Part shown: in pieces, positions 21,601 through 31,412 of the stretch
Position numbering within the stretch: position 1 is the stretch's first letter
Layout of the letters: every line of letters starts with the position of its first letter
Assembly (NCBI GenBank): GCA_947396885.1
Contig: OX377206.1
Location: 85,309,960 to 85,373,959 of the forward strand
DNA from: Heligmosomoides polygyrus polygyrus
Lineage: Eukaryota > Nematoda > Chromadorea > Rhabditida > Heligmosomidae
DNA length: 64,000 nucleotides
Direction: 5' to 3'
The notes under the pieces: model-generated
What the model was told of the DNA's origin: nothing
The model's database searches: none
What the model saw: the letters and a program-made list of their open reading frames with translations, nothing else
Program-made: the position numbers and the translations under genes

Positions 21601-22850
21601 AATTAAGACTTCTACAGCTGAATGTCTTCCAGGGATTCAGGTAATTTTCCCTGCTTAGTGATGGAGGAAACGGTAATCCCCTTATATATCAGTGCTTGAT
21701 AAACTTACAACCGAAAAAAAAACCGTCTGAATTGTCCACCTAGTTTAGGATTGAAATTAAGGAAAATCGTTATGGGACCACGCAGTTGCCTATCCCTCTG
21801 CTAATTAGTCGCTGCAGCTAGCGATATTTGCGCGATAGTCCGGCGCGAATATGGTCGGGAAGGGGAGTGGGGCTTCTGATAAGCAGAAAATCCCATTGAT
21901 CGTCGTTAATGTCCTCATCCTTGGCTTCAACTTATAGAGCCTGTAGTAAGGGCACTCCATGGCTAAAAAAAGCCCACTTTAAATCGCGCGGCTGTGGACT
22001 TTGCTCACTGGACAACTCGAAAGGGTTTTTTTTTCGGTTGTAAGTGTATCGGCGAGTCTATATATCCTGTAATACTCTCACTGAAACACAAACAGTTATC
22101 AAATCACGAAAAAACTTAACCGGTTGTTTCTCATTTATGAGAAGTAAGACATAGGAGAAGCCCAGATCAGAACAGCTACTGCTGCTTTCAAAGTCTCGCT
22201 CGAGTCAACCGTCCCACCCCCACAGTAGCCACTAAATTATTTACCAATGGCTTAGTACATCTGAGTATCTTACAGCTAAAGCATTTAAAGAAATTACATT
22301 GGAAATTGTTACATATTTCCCTGCCATACTACACTAGTACGTAAATATCATTCAGACGAAAGGGCTTTAATAGGCGGGCGAAAGGGCCCTTTCGAGAATT
22401 ATAACGTCATGTTAACTGCAAGTTCTAGAAATACAATACTTAGCGGGCTGATGTCCGCTCGGAGATTGCACATGGTCGTGGAACACCCACATAAACACGG
22501 TTTCTGTATTCTCTCCCACGCCAGCGGAGGAGATCACAGAAAAGGGAACAAGGAACTCCAGGGTCTTGCTGATCTAACTTACCCGCGTTAAGGTACCTTG
22601 CCGGTGTGCAGCGGGCACCAGCCCCTGATCTTGCTTAGTAAAGGAAGTATTTTTGGGAAAGCTTTTATGTAGAGAAGCGTGTTATCAATATGCGTAACAG
22701 ATAAACCTACTACAGCGTTTCTTGGGCACAATCACTGATGTGCTTTCGCCTTTTCCCTTCTTCTGCAGCTGCCTCTTCGCCTGCAGTTTTTTTACGGAGA
22801 ACAACTTGTGACTTCACCGCGGCCACTGCTCGCTGCTTAGTACGTGCCAT
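18671..22850 (-). CDS. centromeric histone H3 variant (CENP-A-like)
   Basis: A minus-strand gene for a CenH3, the histone that replaces H3 in centromeric nucleosomes. Exon 1 starts at 22850 with MARTKQ, the canonical H3 start, one base after a TTTCAG suited to spliced-leader trans-splicing. A basic tail ([15 protein letters not shown]) follows. Firm core exons are 21188-21115 ([17 protein letters not shown], the alpha-N/alpha-1 region), 21057-20992 ([19 protein letters not shown] then VLQ) and 18811-18671 ([40 protein letters not shown], stop). FxWQxxALLxLQEAAE is diagnostic of CENP-A rather than H3. Introns are 57 bp and 2180 bp. The 57-bp intron is in frame. The link between exon 1 and the core is uncertain: the ATG frame meets TAG at 22712-22710 unless an earlier donor (GTGATT, near 22735) is used. 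Confidence 0.8.
19345..20060. repeat. diverged repeat inside the CENP-A intron
   Basis: 19440-19760 matches 24570-25030 in order (TTGAAAGTCGTCGATATCC, AATTGCGGGAAGAG, ACTATCGCCGTGAAAACGG, TGTATCTCCTTCTCAACC). The front, 19355-19415, is a SINE fragment with GGTCGGTGAATTGGTACC. 19850-19985 has two or three repeats of ATCATCCAAAAAT followed by CCGCGAAA. It lies in the large CENP-A intron. Confidence 0.5.
20317..20361. repeat. 22-bp hairpin in CENP-A intron
   Basis: Arms 20317-20338 and 20340-20361 (CGTGTTTTCCAGTAGAGAAA and near-exact complement, one mismatch) with a one-base loop. Confidence 0.8.
20445..20560 (+). mobile_element. SINE remnant, diverged
   Basis: Contains CACTGGCTAGCCCCCGCAA, ACACGCATTCAAGTCACC and AATGCGTGACACATC, corresponding to the SINE tail half. 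Confidence 0.45.
20856..20912. repeat. perfect 25-bp hairpin in CENP-A intron
   Basis: Arms 20856-20880 and 20888-20912 (beginning AAACTTTTGGATGTTC) are exact complements around a 7-nt loop. It lies 80 bp downstream of the exon ending at 20992 on the minus strand. Confidence 0.9.
21483..21556 (-). CDS. tentative CENP-A exon 2 (alpha-N helix)
   Basis: After a TATTGACAG acceptor the minus strand reads [20 protein letters not shown]. This resembles the H3 segment RYRPGTxALREIRxYQ that leads into the alpha-N helix. Phase agrees with the GTGATT donor proposed for exon 1. The candidate donor GTGAGC at 21482 lies after an in-frame TGA (21488-21486). Either the true donor is upstream, or this exon is damaged. 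It is placed correctly between exon 1 and the core exons. Confidence 0.35.
22435..22640. mobile_element. MITE M, independent copy
   Basis: The left end TACTTAGCGGGCTGATG and right end GCGGGCACCAGCCCCTG to TTGCTTAGTA keep the family TIR with an 11-bp interruption. The interior has GATTGCACATGGTCGTGG and ACACGGTTTCTG. Confidence 0.65.
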
Positions 22851-24400
22851 TCTGAAATATGAAATCTGAAGGCAAGATGTTCAGTGTGTAAATACTCTAC
22901 GATAACTCAATTGAATGAAGCAAAACAAAATTCACGTCACGTCTACAATAAATGCGACTGAACGTACAAAGTAAATGAGATCGGAGACTACGCCACGATA
23001 CACGATTCATTAGGGTTGATGAGGGACTTCATACGCAACAGATGGCATAGTAGGAAACAGGCAAGTATGTCGGTTGGAAACGACAGGTTATGAGATCTTT
23101 TCACTTGCAACTTGAAGTGAAAAGATCTCATAAGAATGTTCGTGTTCAGTGTGTGTTTTTTTCAACTGTAAAACTTAGTTGTCAGTACTTTGGTAGAAAT
23201 ACAACAATATATTACCTTGTACTGTGCTAACAACTAAGTTAATTAGTCACCTTCTTTATTGAAGAGCCTCGGGGTAACTAATTTGGCACTATTGTACTTT
23301 ACGGACTCCTTAGGACGAGGAGAGGTCGAAAAAATTTTTTCGCCCAAACCTCGCCAAGGGGGTTATTTGTGGTGCTGGAGCCGGTGCCGCTTTCATACGA
23401 CGTCACCAGCCGTCTTGCTCGCTGTCAATTGCACCGTAATTGCAATGATGGGCGGCCTTTGTGTGCGAATGGTCACCGCGTCCGCGACAGCGATCACCGC
23501 GCGCGAGAGCCTACACCGCGGTTGAGTGGGTTACCTCGGGGAGCGGATCGAACTTACGAATGGTCACCGCGTCCGCGACAGCGATCACCGCCGCACCGTA
23601 GTTAGCCGCTCCTGCGTCGCCACTGGTGACGGTTGCCAGTGCGGGAGCCGCTGCCGCAAACGCGACAGCTACTCCTCCCGACTTTGCATGAAGCTCGCTT
23701 TCCTTGGTAGACCTATCGGTAATTGGGGATGTGGAGGGAAACTGACGAGCGAATTACGACTAAGTCGGCAGCGCTAGAAAGCCCTGAGCAATGTCCGCTA
23801 CGTCACGACTGAAGCGACACAACCCCTCTCTCCACGTCACTCTGCGTCTCTGACCGCGGCAGAGAAAGAGACTGCGGTTTGAAATTCCCGCCGCGCCCAG
23901 AGACTCGTCCGGACTCCGGAAACTCGTCTGCACTTTGTTCCGGAGTATGTACGTTTAACGACGAGTGCATGAAGCCCTCACTGGTTTTTCCTGTTATTAT
24001 TCCTACTACGATTCCTTTAGTAAGAAAAGGCCACTGGCTACCTTCTGTGTCACGAAGAGAACGGCCAAGCTAATGATCATAGGCAAGGAACTAGGAGAGG
24101 AAGCTGAAGACTGGATCGCGCGAATACCGGGGACCAATGCCGGACTTGAAAATGTTTTGAAAAGTGAATCCAAACTATTGAAGGAAAACTAAGGGCAAAA
24201 ATTAAGGTGTTGGCGAACTGTTGTAAAAGAGCATAAGAACGGCTGAAAATAATCCTGAAGAAGGTAGGTGAAGGGAGTACAACAGGTAGAAGTGAAGCAG
24301 AAGGACTGCAAGGAGACTCAATGAGAGTATTCTTTTTGATAGATGTCAAACACTTGCAGTCCCGTAACATGTGTTGTAGAAAACTATCCTGTTCTTCTTC
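22851..24400. other. upstream of CENP-A: hairpin and GC-rich block
   Basis: 23088-23106 and 23115-23133 form a perfect 19-bp hairpin. 23466-23500 and 23557-23591 are an exact 35-bp direct repeat (starting CGAATGGTCACCGCGTCC) in a GC-rich block of 23340-23930. Short ORFs there show no recognisable domain. No gene is supported. Confidence 0.4.
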
Positions 24401-24429
24401 ACCTCCCGTCTGCCCACAGACCTGGATGC

Positions 24430-24508
24430 CGTCGTTGCTGCGGTGGAGGATGTCACGCTGGCGGCAGGTCAAGGCGGGGAGTCGGCAGATGTAGCGGCGT
24501 TGCGACAT
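24430..24508 (-). CDS. possible isolated exon, weak Wnt-like pattern
   Basis: The minus strand reads RRYICRLPALTCRQRDILHR and then SNDGIQ before a CAG/GTCTGT donor-like site. The CxLPxLxxxQR pattern resembles the start of Wnt proteins, but the Cys expected after the Gln-Arg pair is missing. No neighbouring exon was found. It is in a larger 143-codon ORF (24508-24077) whose remainder looks non-coding. Confidence 0.2.
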
Positions 24509-24569
24509 AGGTCACCGCAATAGCGAAGACATTCGTAAGTTCAGACCCTCACCCGGTTACCTCTCATGG

Positions 24570-25200
24570 CCTGTTGTAGACACTCAGCTTGAAAGTTGTC
24601 GGGATCTATCCTAATCGGAGGAGGGCATATAACCATTTGCGTCCACAATCCGTCTACAATGAGTTTTTTCAATAGCCTCTGCTGGTGTCCCATTATTCGC
24701 GGGCTTTTATTTAAATTCAGAAGATGTGGTTGTGTAGTATAGGATGACAAACGTAGCTGACGCTTTACGGTTTCCCCTCCAGACTAAGGTAGAACCAGTT
24801 GTCGACATCCATTCTCTCAAATGCGAGAATTGCGGGAAGGGAATGTGGACAATCAAACAAAATTCGAGCTCTATCTATTCAGCTCCACAGGAAACTTCTT
24901 GGGAAAGGCTAGGAATGTGAAACACTATCGCAGCGAAAGTGATTTTGTATACACTTCCTAACATAGGGTCTGCAAATTCTGATGCAGGGCTAGATAGGAG
25001 TCGATCTTGTATCTCCTTCCCAACCTAAAGCTTTCCTATGTGAAACAAGCCCAGGTGAATTCCAGAAGTAATATTGCTTCAGTAACCTTGCTTAAAATTT
25101 CATTTTAGAAGATCTATGGAGACTGCGAAGAAGAAAGAAGATGGCTACTCGCTCTAGCCCTACACCCAAGTTCTTATTGTAAAATAATACACTACAAGCA
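24570..25200. repeat. diverged repeat, second copy
   Basis: Matches the 19440-20060 block (TCGACATCCATTCTC, AATTGCGGGAAGGG, TATCTCCTTCCCAACC). No conserved reading frame. Confidence 0.5.
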
Positions 25201-25736
25201 CGATCCTGGCGAACACACCCCCGAATGGTTACCGTATCATATAGGCGTGCGTTGGCGGTGGCGCGCGAAATTCTTCATGCCTAGTGTTACACATGCGAAC
25301 CTTTCGTGGCTCAGGGAATGCGGATCTGGGCTCACACTAGGGAAGGGACTCCAGGGTGGGTGCCATCCAAGCTGCTCGTGTGCAAACTGCTTTCGTCGCT
25401 CAGGGGGACTCCGCAGCTGGATTCTGCGCTCTTCGAGCGGCGAAGCGCATACGGCTGAAACAGTGCGCAGAAAAACTCCTCAGCTCTTGGATAGTCAACT
25501 GAAATGCAAGAGGGCCACAACGCATGGGAACCGTACCCCCCCCCCCCACATCCCTCCCATGAAGTAAACCCGCTGCCCACTGCACCGCGACCCACTTGCC
25601 AGCGGTGCCATCGCGGGCGCACAAAACATCGATCGATCAATCGACAACGTGGACGCCGACGCGCGATCTCTAAGCGGGAGGGCGCAGACAGCCGCAGGTA
25701 TACGGTAACCATTCGGGGGTGCATTCGCCGGAATCG
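25201..25736. mobile_element. 536-bp TIR element
   Basis: The ends CGATCCTGGCGAAC and CGATTCCGGCGAAT lead into an identical ACCCCCGAATGGTTACCGTA. This gives about 38-bp inverted repeats with small gaps. The interior is GC-rich with a poly-C run (25537-25549). No transposase. Target duplication unclear. Confidence 0.65.
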
Positions 25737-27808
25737 TTCCTCATAATACATTGATGTCAAAAAAGCAGCTTTCACCCTTACATATGTCTTGTCCAAAATG
25801 GATACCCATTAGTCAACCACGTTGGCAACCACAATGTGGCGGCTTTGTTCAATCAGAGAAAATGCGGCCACAGACATTCCACACTGCTTTTCAAACGTTT
25901 TTCTAAACCAAATTTGGTTTACTTTTGCTTCCCTTGCGGTGCATCCTACTCCGGTTCCCTCCGTTTTTCAGCCTTTCTGTTCCGTCCCTACTGCGAAAAA
26001 TTGCGGTACGTCACCATCACTCGAGAACAATGTCCCTGGTCCCAGCTTAACTGCTTAATTTCGGGGTGGAACTGTGTCTGCAGGTCTCCTGTAGAAGTTT
26101 TCATCCTTTAGTGATGGTTCATCGCGGTGACGAGCTCTCCAGGAAGGAAAAGGATCCGTGGTTCTGGGCCATGGCCGATCGTGAGGCATGGATCCTTGAG
26201 CGGTTAAGTCGTCCGCCGCTTCGACTTTTGCACCGTTCGTCGCACCGTAGCGAGTAGCAAAAACTGACAAAGGTTCGAAAAGCAAAAGTGATCACATGCT
26301 CGCTGAGTGTACGTTCGAAAGATTGCGCGCTCCATAACCAACTTGTGAGCGTTCGCGGCTTCATGTGGCTTACTAGCCATCTACCAAGAAGCCGCGTTGC
26401 TTCCAGCCGAAATTTTTGCCGAAGCTACAAAGCTGTCAGGGAGTCGTTTGTTGTTCTGCGTGTACGCTGAATTTCAGTTTCCTCTCGGGAACACTGAGTC
26501 TAATCTACCTTATGGTATTTACTGTAGAACTAGGACGGCGTGGCGCAATGAAATCAATTTACTCACGATCAGGTCTGTTAGCACGCTGTCTTTTCTGTCT
26601 ATTGCCGGTTTCAGACATAAATACTTAGGACCATTCCATCTATTTTCCAATCTTAAGGGGGCTCAAGTTTGAAGGTACATATCATAACAAGGAATAAAGG
26701 TGGACATAAACAACCCCCTGTGCGATGACTTGCGGTGCCCAACTGCTGACCGAAATAATGATCCAAGCTCCTTGAGCACGACGAGCGCAAGTCAATGTGT
26801 TATCTTTCCCAATCAGGATTATCGCTAGGAATCTAACGGGGTAGTAGGTTTCTTGTCCACGGCAGGCTCCGAACTGAGAATTGGTTGGGCGCGGCTGGCG
26901 GTGCCTTCTCTGACTGCGCTATACGTAGTCATTTTGAAGGAAAACAAGGTCTCTAATAGTGAATGTAGAAAGGAGGCACGGCTGAAGTAAAAGTGAACCG
27001 AACATATGCGAGGTGTTTTACCCCTGGAAGTTGTGAAACACTGTCGTTTCTTACAATTAGGCTTACATACATCTTTCCATGAAAGTTTCAATTTTGCAAC
27101 CGCTGAGAGTGTGAAGCCCCCCCCCCCACCCTCCCCGCCCTGCACTAGGAAGATGCTAAAAGGCACTGTGCTTTTTTATATACAAAAGAATGATGAACGA
27201 TTGAACACAATCGTAATGTGCCTGCAGAGGTTGCTATGCTTGGGAGGACGCCAAATGAGAAATTGTGCAGCCGTCAAATCCCTGGTTTCCGCGTCTGGAT
27301 TAACGGAAGTGGTTTCATGGAAAGAACTCGATCGAGCTCAGAATTCCTTAAACTCAGTACAGAATGAAGTACCGTTGTAATACTAGGGCACTCAACAATC
27401 AGTTCCTCAAAAAAAAATCCTTCAAGACTACTACTCCCAAATTCAGAATATTCTATGGAGCGAAACATTTGGACCAAAATACCTAACAAAATGTTAATGG
27501 CCGCGTTTGCACTGTTCGAAGTGCCCAGGTTTCCCGCCAAGCATGGTCCCGCAACGAAGCACATGGTCTTGAAACGCTGGTCCATTACTACGTGCTCTTA
27601 AGCGGCTGTTGCAAACACTAGTTATTTACCAGTTGTGGTTTCCTCCATATCGTTTATCCATTACTCCACTATTCAGCTCCAAATTCTCTAGCTCTACTTC
27701 CAAGGAAGTTACCGTTCAATTGCCTTGAGGTGTGGTCCATGCACAGCTCCGTTTGTCTTCATCACAGTAGACTGCCGCCTGTATGTATGTCGTCCTCTTG
27801 TCTGTCAG
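25737..27808. other. region without a supported gene
   Basis: 25990-26100 resembles 20165-20290 (AATATCCCTGGTCTCAGCTT against AATGTCCCTGGTCCCAGCTT), another diverged duplicate. 26715-26930 is a diverged minus-strand SINE (TATAGCGCAGTCAG head). A 91-codon ORF at 26397-26672 (FPLGNTESNLPYGIYCRTRT) could be an exon but has no recognised domain. A poly-C tract lies at 27117-27127. Confidence 0.35.
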
Positions 27809-28638
27809 ATTCGAACAAAACAGTCTAGTAGTAGTGGACGGAGACAAGAAGAAGAGTGTTGCAAGCGCGTCTGATCTGTCGCTTCCTGCTACAACGAAAG
27901 AGGAGAAACCGGCACTGCCGAACGCGGTCAGTTCCTATTTTAAGTCTCGCGCACCTGTCGGATTTGCCACCACGTTCTCTGTAGGAATTTAATTTCAGAC
28001 TCCTACAAGTGATTGCTCCACTCTGAAGTCGTCGTCTGACAGTCGACTGTCGTCGGACAGGGATGAGACGTCCACGCCTCCGAAAGGTGTGCTCCAGTTA
28101 TTCTGTAGAACTTCTTTTTAATCTCGTCGTTCCAGAGTCGGCTCCGAGGATTACCGTGCGCCTGCTGCGCGATCGCAGTGCCCGTCCGAGTGGCCCTGTC
28201 CTCCGCACTCGCAGCAGCAGTTCCGAGCTATCGGAAGCTGCAGACCAGCTACAGGGGCAGCTTACACATGAAAGCCCTTTCGTGACTCCTCCACATAGCG
28301 GTCGCGTCCTATCCAGTCCCGCGGTCCCCCCTACTACGCCAGATGGCAAGGTGAGAGAGTCACATGAGCTCATGCTACCTCCGTTACCGTAAGTCGTATT
28401 ATAGAATCCGTTTCATGTAAAATACCGCGCGTTGATTTCAGGCTTGGTCTCCGTCCTCTCAGCCCTGAGCCTCGCAACGTACTCTTGAATGCGCCAAGAA
28501 AGGTATTTTGTGAAGTTTTCGCTTTGCTTCATCTTGCATTTCTTTCCTTTTTTGTAGAATAGGGGAAGAAATGCTAGACTTAACTGTGCTTCGGTCGCGG
28601 CGCGGCGATGTGTCACGAACGCTACCGATATCGATTAG
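27809..28638 (+). CDS. multi-exon gene, 3' part, Ser/Pro-rich protein
   Basis: Five exons with consistent phase: 27809-27926, 27999-28086, 28136-28388, 28442-28502 and 28558-28638 (stop TAG). The four introns are 72, 49, 53 and 55 bp, all GT-AG, typical of nematode genes. The chained frame stays open throughout; random sequence would rarely do this. The product is low-complexity: SDSRLSSDRDETSTPPK, APRITVRLLRDRSARPSGP, a Ser-rich SSSSELSEAADQL, SPAVPPTTPDGK, LGLRPLSPEPRNVLLNAPRK and the end NRGRNARLNCASVAARRC. It looks like an intrinsically disordered nuclear or scaffold tail. No family was recognised. Upstream exons were not found; a 28-bp GT-AG gap before 27809 is too short to be convincing. 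The last exon could be spliced differently. Confidence 0.55.
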
Positions 28639-28639
28639 G

Positions 28640-29172
28640 CGGCCAGTCAATCGACATTGGTGGAATTCACGATGCCACACCGCCTGGTGGCTGAACTGCA
28701 GATCGCGCGAGGGTGTATGTGTTTACTTTAGAACAGAGATGTGCGGAATTTTTCCGTTTCCATGCCCCAATTCCGGTTTTCGGCTGTTAAAAAAAAGAAC
28801 AGAAAAGGTGAATCATCAATCATGGATTGTTTTGCACTAATTAGTCACTTCTTGAACTTGAACAAAAGACAGAGGAAAGAAATCGGATATGTATCACCCC
28901 TTTTGCGATTGTGTTGTTTTCAAGCCGGTGGTGAATTCTAATCTCGGAGCAGTGTGACGACCAAATTAGATTCTTTTCGGAGAAAAGGGTTGGAATTACT
29001 ACGCAGAGAAACGTTGATTGTCAGGGCCTAAATATGGGTGCTGGGAAAACTGTCGTATTTCGCAAAAAAACTACTGCATCAAGAGTCATCCTGGAATTAC
29101 ATATTCTTAACAAGTTGAAGTTGAATCGAACGGTTTGGAGATTTTTGGAAAGTGAGGAGTCGTGTATCAAGT
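28640..29172. other. AT-rich spacer
   Basis: Downstream of the multi-exon gene. No repeat or coding feature was recognised. Confidence 0.4.
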
Positions 29173-30326
29173 CGATTACGGGGCAGCTCGGCCCCGAGCA
29201 TGCTGAGTCATCGCGGCGGGGCAGATTCCAGACGGAAGAGTGCCGGCGCCTCCGCCGACCCTACATCTCTAGCCGCACGTGCAATTCATGCAATTGCTTT
29301 CCCACGATGGAGAGACTTCACATGAGATTCAGAAGAAAGAAGGTGTTGGAAGTACCGTTGTTGCGAAATGGCGTCGTTCGAACCGGTTCGAGTGGTGTTT
29401 GCTCCCTCACGGCAAAGGGGTAGAGATATAGCGATATATATATCCTACCTCGAGATCGTCAGCTGTGCTATGAGTGGGCGTATAGGAAGACACTCTCAGA
29501 CGGAGAGACCAGCACCTTTGTGTGCTGTGGATGCCGATCGCTTAAGGATCGAGAGCGCGAGGTGTACAATCAGCCTCTGCCTTCCTGCAAAGTAAGAAGT
29601 GGAGACTTCATAACGGATCCTGAAAATCCGGTTCGCACTCATTTCTCTGAGCCAAGACCTCGTTCTATTATGCGCCGTAGGGTGATCGAGAGGTGCAACG
29701 AATTCTGGGCACAACCCTATACGGGAACTCCAACCAGCGTTATCCAAGGCTTAGTAGCTGATGTGGCACAGCCACGCTTCGGTCAGGCGGCACATGAGAA
29801 CAAATATTGTTTAGAGAACGATATTTATGGTTTCAGACGATACTTTCACAGCCCCAGAGCGGATGGCAGTAGTGGAACAGCTAACTGTTCCCTCACGGAA
29901 TGGGCAGGATAGAACTTCGCTGAAGGGTTTCACAGAAAACTTCGAAGGGCGTTTCCTACAGGCACCCCTGCTATGGCAGCTCTATTACAGCTTTTGGCTT
30001 CACAGTTAACTATGGCTAAATCGCAGATCCTGCCTATAGCAAATGGGGAAATAGCGACAAGATATATCCGAATTCGCGAAGCCTGTAGGTAACATGAAAT
30101 ACACGATGAGATGAGACGCTTCAGACAGTTCCTCAAGGCGGATGGTCGTCCACCTACCACAAGAGAGTATAAGGATCACCTTGATACCTTAGCCAGCAAC
30201 CTTGCCCACTAGTTAGCTCTCAATGTGACCCCGTCCCCTCGTCGTACTCCTCTGAAGAGCCCTACGCATGTTATCCTGCCCATTCCGTGAGGGAACTGTT
30301 AGCACACTTGCCTTTGTAGTCAGGTA
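29173..30326 (+). mobile_element. element F, copy 2 (ORF broken)
   Basis: Second near-identical copy of the 16199-17355 element. The reading frame that starts at 29307 meets a TAG where copy 1 has the Trp codon of GWRYG. It then shifts frame within the ATATATAT run, resuming from 29520. The 32-bp inverted repeat is at 29880-29911 and 30272-30303. Confidence 0.75.
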
Positions 30327-30938
30327 TATGCTTGGTCACAAATGTAATCTCATGCTTCACACGATGCAGTTGTTTTTATTGGTGTGTTGCCATTTGTACC
30401 TCAAACGCTTTGATAGAGTGTCCTAAAGTATTTATCTCAAACAAAAGACAAGTCTTAGACATGTTTCTGAACATCCTGCAGAAACTCAGTGACCGTTGTG
30501 GCTGGATCGGTTTATTTCCTCAGTGATATCACCAAAAGTACAATTGGTGTGGAAATATATCACGCGATGATGAGACGCCGGTTGTGCAAAGCGCTCAAGA
30601 AAGAGCATGTTCCCACGTGAGACGGTAGAGGCGCCGAAATAGCGGAGAGGCAGCGAGAGGTGGCAGACACGCTGCAAATCGACGTGACTCAGCAGTAGCG
30701 GGGGCGAGCGGGGCCGAGTTGCCCGTCAACCCTAGAAAACAGTTGATAATTTCTCCGTGATTTGCAACGCTTCCTCTGTGCATGTGTACGAAACATTTTC
30801 TGTACGGCTAGGAAGTTTCCCGACCGTACATTTCCCGAGGTGCATCGCAGGAAGGGGCACCCGTTCCCGCCGGGTAATTTCTGTTGGGGGGAGAGCGCGG
30901 GAAGCCCGCCCCGCTGGGGCGAGGTATGCATACGGCCC
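30327..30938. other. right end of the 17.6 kb segment
   Basis: Mixed sequence becoming GC-rich. The last 23 bp form the right inverted end. The ORFs here overlap in several frames and show no domain. Confidence 0.35.
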
Positions 30939-31147
30939 CATGCCCATCCAGACTCGACGTCTGTTTGGAATTTTTCTCCGTTTTTTTTTTTGAAGTGTGA
31001 ACTGTTTGGAGTCTGCATTGTTACATTCCTCAGTCCCGTGCTTTAGTATATCGTTACTTGCAAACAAAAAGCATGCCTAGGAAGGGAATGCATTCTTTCT
31101 AGGCACGCTGCATCAGAATAGAACGCAGTAATTTGATATATTTCCAG

Positions 31148-31412
31148 ATGTAAGCTCTTTCAATCGAATAGCAGAGCGGATAGATGATATTCGCACAAAA
31201 AAGAAAAGTGATGTCGTCGAATTGCTGTCTGGAAAAAGGCAACCTGGGACACAAAAGGTACGAGCTTGCTCGCTAGCTCTTTTACCTTATCTATATGTGT
31301 TTTCAGAGTACGAATTACGGACAAGTGTCAACCGAAGAAGGTCAAAGTAAAGCTAATGAAGTTAAAGTTGTGTTCATTGAGACATCTGCGAGGCTGGGTA
31401 CCATGCAAAGAA
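31148..31412 (+). pseudogene. Rab6-like exons, unit B set 1
   Basis: Exon 31148-31257 reads NRIAERIDDIRTKKKSDVV and then ELLSGK. Exon 31307-31412 reads GQVSTEEGQSKANEVKVVFI and then ETSARLG; a lost base after TCTGCGAG shifts the frame before the VKQ end. ATTTCCAG and TTTTCAG acceptors are intact. Confidence 0.6.

Larger units (their letters stand above)
13319..30938. mobile_element. 17.6 kb TIR-bounded segment carrying host-type genes
   Basis: The left end is GGGCCGTATACATACC and the right end, reverse-complemented, is GGGCCGTATGCATACC. The match is 22 of 23 at the tips, with looser GC-rich similarity inward. The flanks share CAT (13316-13318 and 30939-30941). Removing the segment gives AAATCATGCCCATCC, exactly the unit D sequence near 59345. 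It therefore behaves as a single insertion, although later insertions sit inside it. No transposase was recognised. It carries the CENP-A-like gene and other gene pieces. The GGG-start ends and 3-bp duplication would suit a PIF/Harbinger-like mechanism, but the duplicated site is not TWA. Confidence 0.55.

Noticed and set aside
25332..25796. 154-codon minus-strand ORF
   Set aside because: It spans the whole GC-rich interior and right end of the 25201-25736 TIR element and overlaps ORFs in other frames; no motif.
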